This document shows, one piece after another, positions 56,225-64,000 of a stretch of DNA of 64,000 nucleotides. Source of the stretch: Gammaproteobacteria bacterium (GTDB taxonomy: Bacteria; Pseudomonadota; Gammaproteobacteria; Arenicellales; UBA868). The position numbers were made by a program, and so were the translations under genes. Location: NCBI GenBank assembly GCA_022450155.1, contig JAKUQR010000004.1, positions 124,001 through 188,000 of the forward strand, written 5' to 3'. The notes below the pieces were generated by a model. It did no database searches and was not told the DNA's origin. It was given only the letters and a program-made list of their open reading frames with translations. Position 1 is the stretch's first letter; each line of letters begins with the position of its first letter.

Positions 56225-57280
56225 ATGGATCTGTCTGAACTCTTGGGGTTTGCGGTCAAAAACGGTGCGTCTGATATTCATGTGTCGTCAGGACTGCCGC
56301 CACTGATCCGGATCGACGGAGAAATCCGTCGGATCAAAGTGGATCCGCTAGATGATCATGCGGTGCTCGATATGATCACGGGCATTATGCTGGATCATCA
56401 GCGCAAGGAATTCGAGGAACGCTGGGAGTGTGATTTTGCATTCGAGATTCCGAACGTTGCGCGCTTTCGGGTCAATGCGTTCAATCAAGCGCGAGGGCCC
56501 GCGGCGGCTTTTCGAGTCGTTCCACGCGAAGTACAGACGCTGGATGCGATTAATGCGCCGGCTGTGTTTAAGGAACTGGCTGATCGGCCACGCGGTCTCG
56601 TGCTGGTGACAGGGCCCACCGGGTCCGGGAAATCGACCACGTTGGCCGCGATAATCGACTACATCAATGCCAATCGTCAGGCCCACATCCTGACCCTTGA
56701 GGATCCAATCGAGTTCGTGCATCAGAGCAAGAACTGTCTGATCAACCAACGCGAAGTGGGCCGCCACACGCAGAGTTTCAGTGCAGCGCTAAGATCTGCG
56801 CTGCGTGAAGATCCAGATGTTATCCTGGTGGGTGAGATGCGGGATGTGGAAACGATCGGTCTTGCATTGACTGCTGCGGAAACCGGTCACCTCGTATTTG
56901 GTACGCTTCACACCTCGTCAGCCGCGAAGACGGTCGACAGAATTATCGATGTATTTCCAGCCGATCAGCAGAACATGGTCCGGACGATGCTGTCGGAGTC
57001 ACTCGAGGCAGTGGTGGCACAGCGGTTGCTAAAAAAAACTGAAGGGGGAAGATGTGCTGTCTACGAAATCATGATCGGCACACCGGCAATCCGTAACCTG
57101 ATACGTGAGGCCAAGGTGCCTCAGATCTACGGGATGATACAGGTCGGTCGACAATTCGGAATGGTGACGATGGACCAGTCGCTTGATGCTCTGGTAACGC
57201 AGAATTTGATTTCTGCTGACAGCGCAAAGTCCATTGCGGTTGAGTCAGGAAATTTCGAAACCCAAGGTGGCGCGGGATGA
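56225..57280 (+). CDS. pilT: Type IV pilus retraction ATPase PilT
   Basis: A 351-residue hexameric ATPase for pilus retraction and twitching. Walker A GPTGSGKST is at 130-138; the Asp box, Walker B (REDPDVILVGEMRD), His box (FGTLHTSSA) and the C-terminal AIRNLIREAK motif required for retraction are all present. A GGGGGA lies before the ATG. pilU follows. Confidence 0.97.
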   Translation: MDLSELLGFAVKNGASDIHVSSGLPPLIRIDGEIRRIKVDPLDDHAVLDMITGIMLDHQRKEFEERWECDFAFEIPNVARFRVNAFNQARGPAAAFRVVPREVQTLDAINAPAVFKELADRPRGLVLVTGPTGSGKSTTLAAIIDYINANRQAHILTLEDPIEFVHQSKNCLINQREVGRHTQSFSAALRSALREDPDVILVGEMRDVETIGLALTAAETGHLVFGTLHTSSAAKTVDRIIDVFPADQQNMVRTMLSESLEAVVAQRLLKKTEGGRCAVYEIMIGTPAIRNLIREAKVPQIYGMIQVGRQFGMVTMDQSLDALVTQNLISADSAKSIAVESGNFETQGGAG

Positions 57281-57308
57281 TCACTCTAAAAGATCTGGGT
57301 GTTTGAAG

Positions 57309-58427
57309 ATGACGATGTATGACCTGTTCCGGTTGGTGGTGAAGCAAAACGCCTCGGACTTATTTATTTCGGTGGGCGCACCACCGAGCTTGAAAATAGA
57401 TGGCCAGGTTCTCCCCATCAAGACGGATCCATTAACACCTGATGTAGCGCAGGATCTGGTGTTCTCGATTATGAGCGAAGCGCAACGTGCCGAATTCGAG
57501 TTAGACAACGAACTCAACTTTGCGGTGACACCGGCAGACATAGGCCGGTTCCGAATCAATGTTTTTCGGCAGCGTAATCACGTCGGACTGGTTGCACGTC
57601 GGATCAGCAGTGAGATTCCCAGCCTTGAAGCGCTTGGACTGCCAGTGGCAACACTCGAGAAGATCGCGATGACCAAGATTGGTCTGGTTCTCTTTGTGGG
57701 CGGCACCGGTACCGGCAAGACAACAACCCAGGCGGCGATGGTCGGATACCGCAATCAGCATACACGCGGGCATATCATCACCATAGAAGATCCAATTGAA
57801 TTTGTTCACGATCATATTAAGTGCATCGTGGATCAGCGTGAGGTGGGCGTAGATACAGAATCTTTCGACACCGCGCTCGTCAATGCAATGCGGCAGGCGC
57901 CGGATCTGATTCAGATCGGCGAGATTCGTGACTCAGAGACGCTGCGTTCGGCCCTGGTGTTTGCCGACACGGGTCACCTGTGTTTTGCGACCCTACATGC
58001 TACCAATGCCTATCAGGCGCTCGAAAGAATCATTACCCTATATCCCGGTGGGGAAAGAGACTCGTTGCTGATGGATCTTTCCATGAATCTGTGTGCGGTC
58101 GTTTCGCAGAGACTCGTGCCTAGAAAAGACGGATCAGGGCACGTGGCTGCGGTGGAGATTCTGCGCAATCTGCCCTGGTTTCGGGATCTCATTACCAAGG
58201 GAGAGATCGATCACTTGCAGGAAGCGATGGAGCGCTCCTCGACGGACGGTGTCGTCACTTTCGATCAATCCCTTTATGAACTCCACCAGAATGGTCAGAT
58301 CTCACTGGAGGAAGCATTACGACATGCCACCTCCGAGAACAACCTTCGCCTCAGGATTCAACTCGAAGGCAACGAGGCGAAAGATCGCCAGGAGATCGGC
58401 TCGACACTGCACAAAGTTGAGTTCTGA
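57309..58427 (+). CDS. pilU: Type IV pilus ATPase PilU
   Basis: A 372-residue PilT paralog with Walker A GGTGTGKTT near residue 131 and RQAPDLIQIGEIRD. PilU supports PilT in forceful retraction. The frame runs upstream into pilT, but MTMYDLFRLVVKQNASDLF is the family start, at ATG 57309. Confidence 0.95.
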   Translation: MTMYDLFRLVVKQNASDLFISVGAPPSLKIDGQVLPIKTDPLTPDVAQDLVFSIMSEAQRAEFELDNELNFAVTPADIGRFRINVFRQRNHVGLVARRISSEIPSLEALGLPVATLEKIAMTKIGLVLFVGGTGTGKTTTQAAMVGYRNQHTRGHIITIEDPIEFVHDHIKCIVDQREVGVDTESFDTALVNAMRQAPDLIQIGEIRDSETLRSALVFADTGHLCFATLHATNAYQALERIITLYPGGERDSLLMDLSMNLCAVVSQRLVPRKDGSGHVAAVEILRNLPWFRDLITKGEIDHLQEAMERSSTDGVVTFDQSLYELHQNGQISLEEALRHATSENNLRLRIQLEGNEAKDRQEIGSTLHKVEF

Positions 58428-58510
58428 TCCGGGGTCAGCTGCAATTTCGCGCTGATCCATACACCGACTCGCCTGGCCTGACGAGCGCAGACCAGACCCG
58501 TATACTGCGT

Positions 58511-59791
58511 TCAGCCCGTGGGGATGTCCTCGTAGCGTACTTGACCTGCGACCAGCGTCCACCGGACTTTGCCCGGCAGTGTCCAGCCGTCAAAGGGGGT
58601 GTTGGTGCCGTTGCTACGCAGAAGTTCGGCATCCACTGTCCATGTGGTATCAGGGTCAAAAATGCAAATATCGGCAGGCGCACCTTCAGACAATTGCCCC
58701 AGTTCGGTTCCCAGAATTCGGGCCGGTTCTGACGTGATCGCAGCAATAGCTCTTGGAAGAGACAGCACGTCGTCGTCCACCAACCGCAGCGTCAGCGAAA
58801 GCAAGGTTTCCACACCGGCGATCCCCGCTGCGGATTCGCTGAAAGGCGCGAGCTTGGCGTCTGTACCATGGGGTTGGTGATCAGAACAAATGGCCTGTAT
58901 CACGCCATCTGCAACACCCTGCCGCAGCGCGTCTCGATCAGTGAGGCTGCGTAGCGGTGGCAAGACGTGACAGCGGGTATCAAAATCTCCAATATCGCGT
59001 TCGTTCAAGTGCAGATGATGGGCAGAAACCGCAGCACTGACCGGAAGGCCACGTTGTTGTGCTTCAGAGATTTTTTCGACCGAGCGTCCGGATGAGAGTT
59101 GGCAGATGTGACCCCGCACGCCGGTGGTTTCAATCAGCGCCAGTTCACGGGCCAAGGCAACAGTTTCGGCTGCCTCCGGTATGACCGGCAAGCCCAGCCG
59201 GGTGCTGATTTCCCCTTCATGCACACAGCCGTTTCCTTTTAACCACGGGTCAAGAATGTTCAGGAATACCGTCAGGTCGAATGTGGAGGCATACTGCATT
59301 GCCCGGCGCATGACCAGCGTGCTTTCTACCGCATAATCGGCATTGCTGACACCCACACATCCAGCTTCGTCCAGTGCGGCCATGTCGGTCAGCTGTTCAC
59401 CCTTCAGGCCCCGGGTCAGGGCTCCCTGGGGATGCAGCCGTGCGAGTTCGATTTGCCGTGCACGTTGCCGGACCATGTGAACCATCGCCGGCGTATCGAT
59501 TACAGGATCAGTGTCCGGCGGACAGCAGACACTGGTTACACCAGCCGACACTGCTGCACCCAGTTCACTGTGCATAGTCGCCTTGTGTTCCTGACCCGGT
59601 TCGCGCAATCGGACCTGTAGATCCACCAAACCGGGACATACGATCAGCCCGCTGGCGTCGATCGTACGGTCAAAAGACATGTTTTGATCGCTGCGCTGCG
59701 CGATACGACCCTCTTCGATAAAGACATCTCCAACGGCATCGATGTCATTGCCCGGATCGATAATTCTGCCGTTGCTGATCAGGATCCTCAT
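58511..59791 (-). CDS. pyrC': Dihydroorotase-like protein PyrC' (lacks HxH metal ligands)
   Basis: A 426-residue dihydroorotase-fold protein. Active enzymes have the zinc-binding HxH before LREPG; here the sequence is [14 protein letters not shown], with Gln59 and Arg61 in place of the histidines, although [10 protein letters not shown] is kept. This is the state of the non-catalytic PyrC' of Pseudomonas, which assembles with PyrB. Its start overlaps the pyrB stop. A true dihydroorotase should be elsewhere in the genome. Confidence 0.88.
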   Translation of the reverse strand: MRILISNGRIIDPGNDIDAVGDVFIEEGRIAQRSDQNMSFDRTIDASGLIVCPGLVDLQVRLREPGQEHKATMHSELGAAVSAGVTSVCCPPDTDPVIDTPAMVHMVRQRARQIELARLHPQGALTRGLKGEQLTDMAALDEAGCVGVSNADYAVESTLVMRRAMQYASTFDLTVFLNILDPWLKGNGCVHEGEISTRLGLPVIPEAAETVALARELALIETTGVRGHICQLSSGRSVEKISEAQQRGLPVSAAVSAHHLHLNERDIGDFDTRCHVLPPLRSLTDRDALRQGVADGVIQAICSDHQPHGTDAKLAPFSESAAGIAGVETLLSLTLRLVDDDVLSLPRAIAAITSEPARILGTELGQLSEGAPADICIFDPDTTWTVDAELLRSNGTNTPFDGWTLPGKVRWTLVAGQVRYEDIPTG

Positions 59792-60777
59792 GGTTCGGAT
59801 TCTAAATTTTGGGATTGAGGGCCCATGAGTTTTGCCATGATAGACATTCGCACAGCGATCCCGTTGGTGACCTGCGGCAGGATCAGGGATCGTTCCCCAT
59901 CGGCGACAGAAGACGTGATTTCCAGTCCCCGATTCATCGGGCCGGGGTGCATCACCACGGCGTCCGGTGCGGCCCGGGCAACACGTTCCGACGTCAGTCC
60001 GTAGAGTCGGAAATATTCCTGTGAACTCGGAATCAGCTGCCCTTCCATTCGCTCGAGTTGTAGGCGCAGCATCATGATGACGTCAATGTCCCTCAGGCCT
60101 TCATCCATATTAGTAAAGGCAGTCACACCCAGACGCTCGATTTCAGTCGGCAGCAGGGTTTTTGGGCCGATGACCCGTATTTCCCGAGCCCCCAGAATGT
60201 TGAGCGCATGAATCTGAGAGCGTGCAACCCGAGAATGGAGAATGTCACCGACGATGGCAAACCGCAACTGCTCAAACGCACCCTTGTGCTGGCGGATGGT
60301 AAACATGTCGAGCATCGCCTGTGTTGGGTGGGCGTGACGCCCATCCCCGGCATTGATAATGTGAACGTGCGCGGGCACATGGCGAGCAATGAGGTGGGCG
60401 GTGCCGCTTGACCCATCCCGGACGACGAACATATCGGTGTGCATGGCCTCCAGTGTTCGGACTGTATCGAGGACAGATTCACCTTTAGACGTCGACATCC
60501 GGCTGGCGTTCAGGTTAATGACATCGGCCGACAGGCGCTTGGCGGCGATCTCAAACGTGGTTCGCGTGCGCGTACTGGGCTCAAAAAAGAGATTGACCAC
60601 GGTACGGCCATGCAGCAGGGGTACTTTTCGAATGTGGCGTTGACCGATGCTGATAAAAGATTCTGCGGTATCCAGGATTTCTATAATCGTCTCGGCGTTG
60701 AGGCCATCGATGGTCAGCAGATGGCGCAGCTGGCCGTCGGCGTCGAACTGAATATTAGGGGTCGAATTGCGGCTCAT
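59788..60777 (-). CDS. pyrB: Aspartate carbamoyltransferase catalytic subunit
   Basis: A 329-residue enzyme for the first committed pyrimidine step. The carbamoyl-phosphate motif [12 protein letters not shown] and the aspartate-site HPGPMNRG are present. No pyrI is seen; like the Pseudomonas type it is encoded with the inactive PyrC', which probably joins the holoenzyme. Overlaps pyrR by four bases. Confidence 0.96.
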   Translation of the reverse strand: MSRNSTPNIQFDADGQLRHLLTIDGLNAETIIEILDTAESFISIGQRHIRKVPLLHGRTVVNLFFEPSTRTRTTFEIAAKRLSADVINLNASRMSTSKGESVLDTVRTLEAMHTDMFVVRDGSSGTAHLIARHVPAHVHIINAGDGRHAHPTQAMLDMFTIRQHKGAFEQLRFAIVGDILHSRVARSQIHALNILGAREIRVIGPKTLLPTEIERLGVTAFTNMDEGLRDIDVIMMLRLQLERMEGQLIPSSQEYFRLYGLTSERVARAAPDAVVMHPGPMNRGLEITSSVADGERSLILPQVTNGIAVRMSIMAKLMGPQSQNLESEP

Positions 60778-61268
60778 CGTTCACTGAGGACAAGGGCCAG
60801 GGGTTGGGGTCCTGTCAGTTGAATGTGCTGGTGGGCCGCCAGGGGTAGTTTAAGGCCCACAACATCAGGCTGGATTGGTAGTTCCCGGTCACCTCGTTCG
60901 ACCAGCACAGCCAGCCTGACACTGTCTGGTCGCCCATAGGAGAATATCTCGTTGAGCGCGGCACGGATCGTGCGCCCGGTCTGCAGTACATCGTCCACCA
61001 GTATCAGATGGCGTCCTTCTACATTTTCGGGTATCTCCGATGCACTGACCTGAGGGTGCAGACCGATCCGAGAAAAGTCATCACGGTAGAAATTGATATT
61101 GATGGAGCCCAGGGAGCTGGATAGATTGAGTTCGGTGTATAGCCGTTCGGCCACCCACACCCCACCGGTGTGGATACCGATCATGATTGGGTCTAGAGAT
61201 ACAGTCTGCGCCAGGTCTTTGGCCATGGCCAGGATCAGGGACTCAGGATCAGGTATCTGATTGCTCAT
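60774..61268 (-). CDS. pyrR: PyrR, pyrimidine regulatory protein / uracil phosphoribosyltransferase-like
   Basis: A 164-residue phosphoribosyltransferase-fold protein with the PRPP motif [17 protein letters not shown]. In Gram-positive bacteria PyrR binds pyr mRNA; in gammaproteobacteria with pyrR-pyrB-pyrC' order its role is less certain. I see no attenuator before it. It overlaps ruvX by 20 bases. Confidence 0.94.
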   Translation of the reverse strand: MSNQIPDPESLILAMAKDLAQTVSLDPIMIGIHTGGVWVAERLYTELNLSSSLGSININFYRDDFSRIGLHPQVSASEIPENVEGRHLILVDDVLQTGRTIRAALNEIFSYGRPDSVRLAVLVERGDRELPIQPDVVGLKLPLAAHQHIQLTGPQPLALVLSER

Positions 61269-61683
61269 GAAGGTAGGTCTGCAGGATCAGCTCAGCAGCA
61301 ATCTGATCTCGGGCTTTCTGACGTCGTCTGGTGATGCGCTTTCCGGCGGGCTGGCTCTCTCTGATCAGCGTATCGGCGGCATCTGAGGTCAGTGTTTCAT
61401 CAATATAGCGCACATCGCGACCAAATCGCGTGTGCAACTGTTTGCCAAATTGACGGGCTAGTCTGGACAGCGTTGTTTCTTCTCGCGCGCCGTTCAGCGC
61501 AAGCCCGATCACAAGAGTGTCGGGTTGCCATTCATCGATCAGAGCGTCGATCTTATCCCATTGCGCGACGGCTGAGGGGGTCGGTATGGTGGCCACGCCT
61601 TGCGCCGACCGAGTGTCGTCCTGTCCAGCTGCGACACCGATTTTGCGTGTGCCGTAGTCAAATGCCAACAGCGTTTGGGTCAT
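61249..61683 (-). CDS. ruvX: RuvX/YqgF family nuclease
   Basis: A 144-residue RNase H-fold protein with FDYGTRKIGVAAGQ near the start and DETLTSDAAD. It acts in 16S rRNA 5'-end processing or as a Holliday-junction resolvase, depending on the organism. It overlaps both yqgE and pyrR, indicating one operon. Confidence 0.95.
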   Translation of the reverse strand: MTQTLLAFDYGTRKIGVAAGQDDTRSAQGVATIPTPSAVAQWDKIDALIDEWQPDTLVIGLALNGAREETTLSRLARQFGKQLHTRFGRDVRYIDETLTSDAADTLIRESQPAGKRITRRRQKARDQIAAELILQTYLHEQSDT

Positions 61684-62258
61684 GCGTGGCCCACGCCCGG
61701 CGCGAGCTGATTCATATCTATACCAATTTTCGTAGCGGCTGCGGTCCAGCGTTGTTGGGCTGGCACCGAGAAGATGATTTCGCAGTCGGCTTCAACACTG
61801 AGCCAGGCGTTCTCCTGCATCTCCTGTTCAAGCTGTCCTTTGCCCCAACCGGCGTAACCCAGTGTCAGCAATGAGTGGCCTGGTCCATCCGAGCGGGACA
61901 AGGACTCCAGAACATCCCGCGATGACGTCAGACCGAGATTGTCACCGATGACCAGCGTTGAGCCCCAGTCACCCACCCCCTCATGCAGCACCAGGCCCAA
62001 TTCTTGTTGGACCGGTCCGCCATAGTAGACCGGAGACTTGGCGGTACTTTCACTGGCGAGGGTCGACAGGTCGAGCTGATCAAACACATCCTTGAGCGTG
62101 AGATGGTCCAGCGGTCGGTTGATCACCACCCCCAGGGCACCGTTCTCATCGTGCTGGCAGATGAGGGTGACCGTCCGGTTGAAGTTCGGATCGCGTAATT
62201 CGGGCATTGCGATTAGAAAGTGGTTGGCAAAGCCAGGATAGGTGTCGCTATTGTCCAT
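61680..62258 (-). CDS. yqgE: YqgE/AlgH family protein
   Basis: A 192-residue protein with FLIAMPELRDPNFNRTVTLI and GALGVVINRPLDHLTLKDV, diagnostic of the UPF0301 family. AlgH affects alginate production in Pseudomonas; the molecular activity is unknown. It heads the yqgE-ruvX-pyrR-pyrB-pyrC' run just downstream of the TonB-like gene. Confidence 0.95.
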   Translation of the reverse strand: MDNSDTYPGFANHFLIAMPELRDPNFNRTVTLICQHDENGALGVVINRPLDHLTLKDVFDQLDLSTLASESTAKSPVYYGGPVQQELGLVLHEGVGDWGSTLVIGDNLGLTSSRDVLESLSRSDGPGHSLLTLGYAGWGKGQLEQEMQENAWLSVEADCEIIFSVPAQQRWTAAATKIGIDMNQLAPGVGHA

Positions 62259-62270
62259 ATAGATAAAGCA

Positions 62271-63179
62271 TCAGCGGCTGATCAGTCGGGCATTCTCCAT
62301 AAACTGCCAGGTGCGACTGATATGCAGGATGTCGGTTTCTTGCATTATTGCCTCAGGTAACGGTTCAAACGGCGCCGCAAGCGCCGTGATCTGGACAGCG
62401 GCATCGTCAAGTACCTTGATTCCTGAAGATCGCGTTACGCGGATAGACCGTACCAGACCGTCACGATCAATAGCAACAGCTAGGATCAGTTCACCGCTCA
62501 AGTTCTGTTGTCGCGCAATGTCCGGGTAGTTGCGGTTACCCACAGCTTCGACCCGTCGCCGCCAGGCTTCGACGTATGCTGCATAGTGACTCTCTCGAGT
62601 ACTGGAGCTTACGAATTTGTGCCGGGAGATATCAGAAGAGCGTTTCTCCAACTGATCAACCTCCCCAGAATAACGTGAAATCAAAGCCAGCACGCGCGAA
62701 TAACTGAGGGCGTGCCGGTCAGGGGTCGATAACGCCTCTGTGGGGGTCTGGACCACGGTGTCTGTCGCCTGATGATCCGTCACCAGGAGAGTCTGCACCG
62801 ATGGGGTCTGCTGTCCGTTATCGTCACTGTCAGCGCGGTCTGTGCCGGGCTGACTCTGCAGCACAATCGCCTGTGTACGCTGACTGTTCTGATCGTTTTC
62901 AGACTCTGTACCACTGCCCGTGTGGCTGCGCGGGGCTAGAAGGTGTGTGTCCGATGGTGCCGTATTGTTGGTGTGGGTGAGGGTCAACTGAAAGATCAGA
63001 GGCTCAGACGGTTGATACGGCTGGGTCGCCGCCGTGAAACCCACACCCAGAATGATCAGTGTATGAATGAACAGTGAAGCGAACAGGCTGAGGCGGGGCC
63101 GTTCACGCGACGGTATGGGCAGCCCCACAAACGGGAGACCCGGGAGGTCTGGACGCACTGTAGAAGACTGGGCAATCAC
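62271..63179 (-). CDS. TonB-like energy-transducing protein
   Basis: A 302-residue protein with a single N-terminal helix (about residues 31-50), a long Ser/Thr/Gln-rich periplasmic region without the usual Pro-Lys/Pro-Glu repeats, and a C-terminal TonB domain (YPDIARQQNLSGELILAVAI, IKVLDDAAV). It lies upstream of yqgE, a common arrangement. No ExbB/ExbD gene is in the window. Confidence 0.85.
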   Translation of the reverse strand: MIAQSSTVRPDLPGLPFVGLPIPSRERPRLSLFASLFIHTLIILGVGFTAATQPYQPSEPLIFQLTLTHTNNTAPSDTHLLAPRSHTGSGTESENDQNSQRTQAIVLQSQPGTDRADSDDNGQQTPSVQTLLVTDHQATDTVVQTPTEALSTPDRHALSYSRVLALISRYSGEVDQLEKRSSDISRHKFVSSSTRESHYAAYVEAWRRRVEAVGNRNYPDIARQQNLSGELILAVAIDRDGLVRSIRVTRSSGIKVLDDAAVQITALAAPFEPLPEAIMQETDILHISRTWQFMENARLISR

Positions 63180-63187
63180 CTCGGATC

Positions 63188-63225
63188 GAACCTTAAGGTT
63201 CAGGTTTTATCATAGCGCTTAAGCG
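63188..63225. promoter_or_regulatory. Two CTTAAG-centred palindromes upstream of the TonB-like gene
   Basis: GAACCTTAAGGTTC (63188-63201) is a perfect 14-base palindrome, and CGCTTAAGCG (63216-63225) a perfect 10-base one. Their centres are about 26 bases apart, in the region just before the minus-strand TonB-like start. They could be operator sites, but the protein is unknown. The remaining roughly 230 bases up to the next gene show no other supportable feature. Confidence 0.4.
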
Positions 63226-63456
63226 ATTCTAGCAGAGATCAACAACCGGCCCGATCGGGTAAAGGTTAGACGGTGAAGCCTCCGAGGTTGCAGGGCGTTT
63301 GGTTTCCTTTGTTTATTGGCCGGAGTAGAATCAAGCACAAAGCTCGCCCCCACATGCAGAACCCACAACGGTATTTCTTTCGGTTGTATTGTCAACGACG
63401 CCTGGAACGTGTTCGTTTGGCTGGAACCTGCCTGCTTAACCCGGTTGACGGGTCAC

Positions 63457-64000
63457 ATGTCACTTCAACTGCCTGAAGTCGAGACTGTCGGGGCGATTGT
63501 CCTCGCTGCGGCCCGGGATGCGGGTCTGGATCAGTTCAGTTGGCATGACCGCTCTGTTAAGGAAGACGGCACCGTCGTCACGCAGACCGACCATCGAGTA
63601 CAGGCTTTTATTGCACGCGAATTACAGGCGAACTGGCCACAGTTCACATTCATGGGCGAAGAAATGGAGCATCGGCAGCAGGCGAGAATTGTCGGTGGGG
63701 ACGACGCCTGTTTCTGGGCCTTGGATCCGCTTGACGGCACCACCAATTTCAGCATGAGCCTACCGTTTTACGGTGTATCACTGGGGCTGGTGGTTGATGG
63801 TACGGTGCAGCTGGGGGTGGTCTATGATCCGGTTCGCGATGAATTGTTCTCGGCAGCAAGGGGCCAGGGCGCTTTTCTCAACGGGGAGAAGCTGACAACC
63901 CCGGATACTGACATACCGATCAGGCGCTGTATCGCCAACGTCGATTACAAGCGCCTGGTTTCACAACTGGCGGAACGGCTGGTTCGTTATCCCCCTTTCG
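63457..64000 (+). CDS. Inositol monophosphatase family protein (5' part, runs off window)
   Basis: The first 181 residues of a Mg-dependent phosphatase. EDGTVVTQTDH, FMGEE and LDPLDGTTNFSMSLPFY are the metal-binding motifs of the IMPase/FBPase/CysQ superfamily. Inositol monophosphatase (SuhB-like), histidinol phosphatase or CysQ-type 3'(2'),5'-bisphosphate nucleotidase are all possible; the visible part does not decide. ATG 63457 opens the domain. Confidence 0.88.
   Translation, partial: MSLQLPEVETVGAIVLAAARDAGLDQFSWHDRSVKEDGTVVTQTDHRVQAFIARELQANWPQFTFMGEEMEHRQQARIVGGDDACFWALDPLDGTTNFSMSLPFYGVSLGLVVDGTVQLGVVYDPVRDELFSAARGQGAFLNGEKLTTPDTDIPIRRCIANVDYKRLVSQLAERLVRYPPF

Overview
The window reads as a gammaproteobacterial chromosome of moderate GC. 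Housekeeping blocks keep the order seen in E. coli, Pseudomonas and Chromatiales relatives: leuS-lptE-holA-proA-nadD-rsfS-rlmH; the rapZ/ptsN/rpoN/lptB/lptA/lptC/kdsD block; mlaC-ibaG-grxD-murA-hisDCBHAF-tatABC; tldD/pmbA; pilTU; and pyrC'-pyrB-pyrR-ruvX-yqgE. An oxidative-type dsr locus (dsrEFH, dsrC, dsrMK, dsrL, dsrJOP) plus a tusA-dsrE2 pair marks the lineage as a sulfur oxidiser or a recent descendant of one. I see no rRNA, tRNA, CRISPR array, insertion sequence or prophage.

Layout. 1-1 kb: the C-terminus of a cyclopropane-fatty-acid-synthase-like protein and two small conserved proteins. 1-10 kb: translation, envelope, proline and NAD genes, Maf and a nitrilase. 10-22 kb: sulfur region (tusA-dsrE2, bepA, a rhodanese remnant, an unknown 71-residue protein, the dsr operon). 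22-31 kb: PTS regulatory genes, rpoN, Lpt export and kdsD on the minus strand. 31-42 kb: an RND/MMPL protein with MlaC, then murA and the his genes. 42-51 kb: Tat translocase, a kinase/PP2C pair, a shortened TSUP protein, TldD/PmbA and two CNNM/CorC proteins. 51-64 kb: a methyltransferase, a 2-phosphoglycerate-kinase-like protein, proC region, pilT/pilU, the pyrimidine cluster, a TonB-like protein and the start of an inositol-monophosphatase-family gene.

The most striking observation is that the sulfur-oxidation locus looks partly dismantled while its surroundings are intact. The rhodanese next to bepA is a C-terminal remnant with an in-frame TAG. dsrA and most of dsrB are absent: only the C-terminal part of DsrB remains, interrupted by a one-base shift in an A7 run. 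dsrL carries a frameshift in a C7 run and a separate in-frame TAA. dsrN stops after about 60 codons and runs directly into the last 36 codons of a NarL-type response regulator. By contrast dsrE, F, H, C, M, K, J, O and P have full-length frames with their key cysteines and heme motifs. Either the catalytic core of reverse dissimilatory sulfite reduction is being lost, or the assembly is damaged at several independent points here; reads would decide.

Other departures from the expected pattern: LptA carries two C-terminal SH3-like domains; the mlaFED position is taken by an RND/MMPL protein; kdsC, hpf, mlaB, hisG and hisIE are missing from their usual places; a TSUP exporter has lost its middle; LptC is short; the dihydroorotase is the metal-ligand-lacking PyrC' type; and a LexA-like S24 domain without a DNA-binding part overlaps the end of ptsI.
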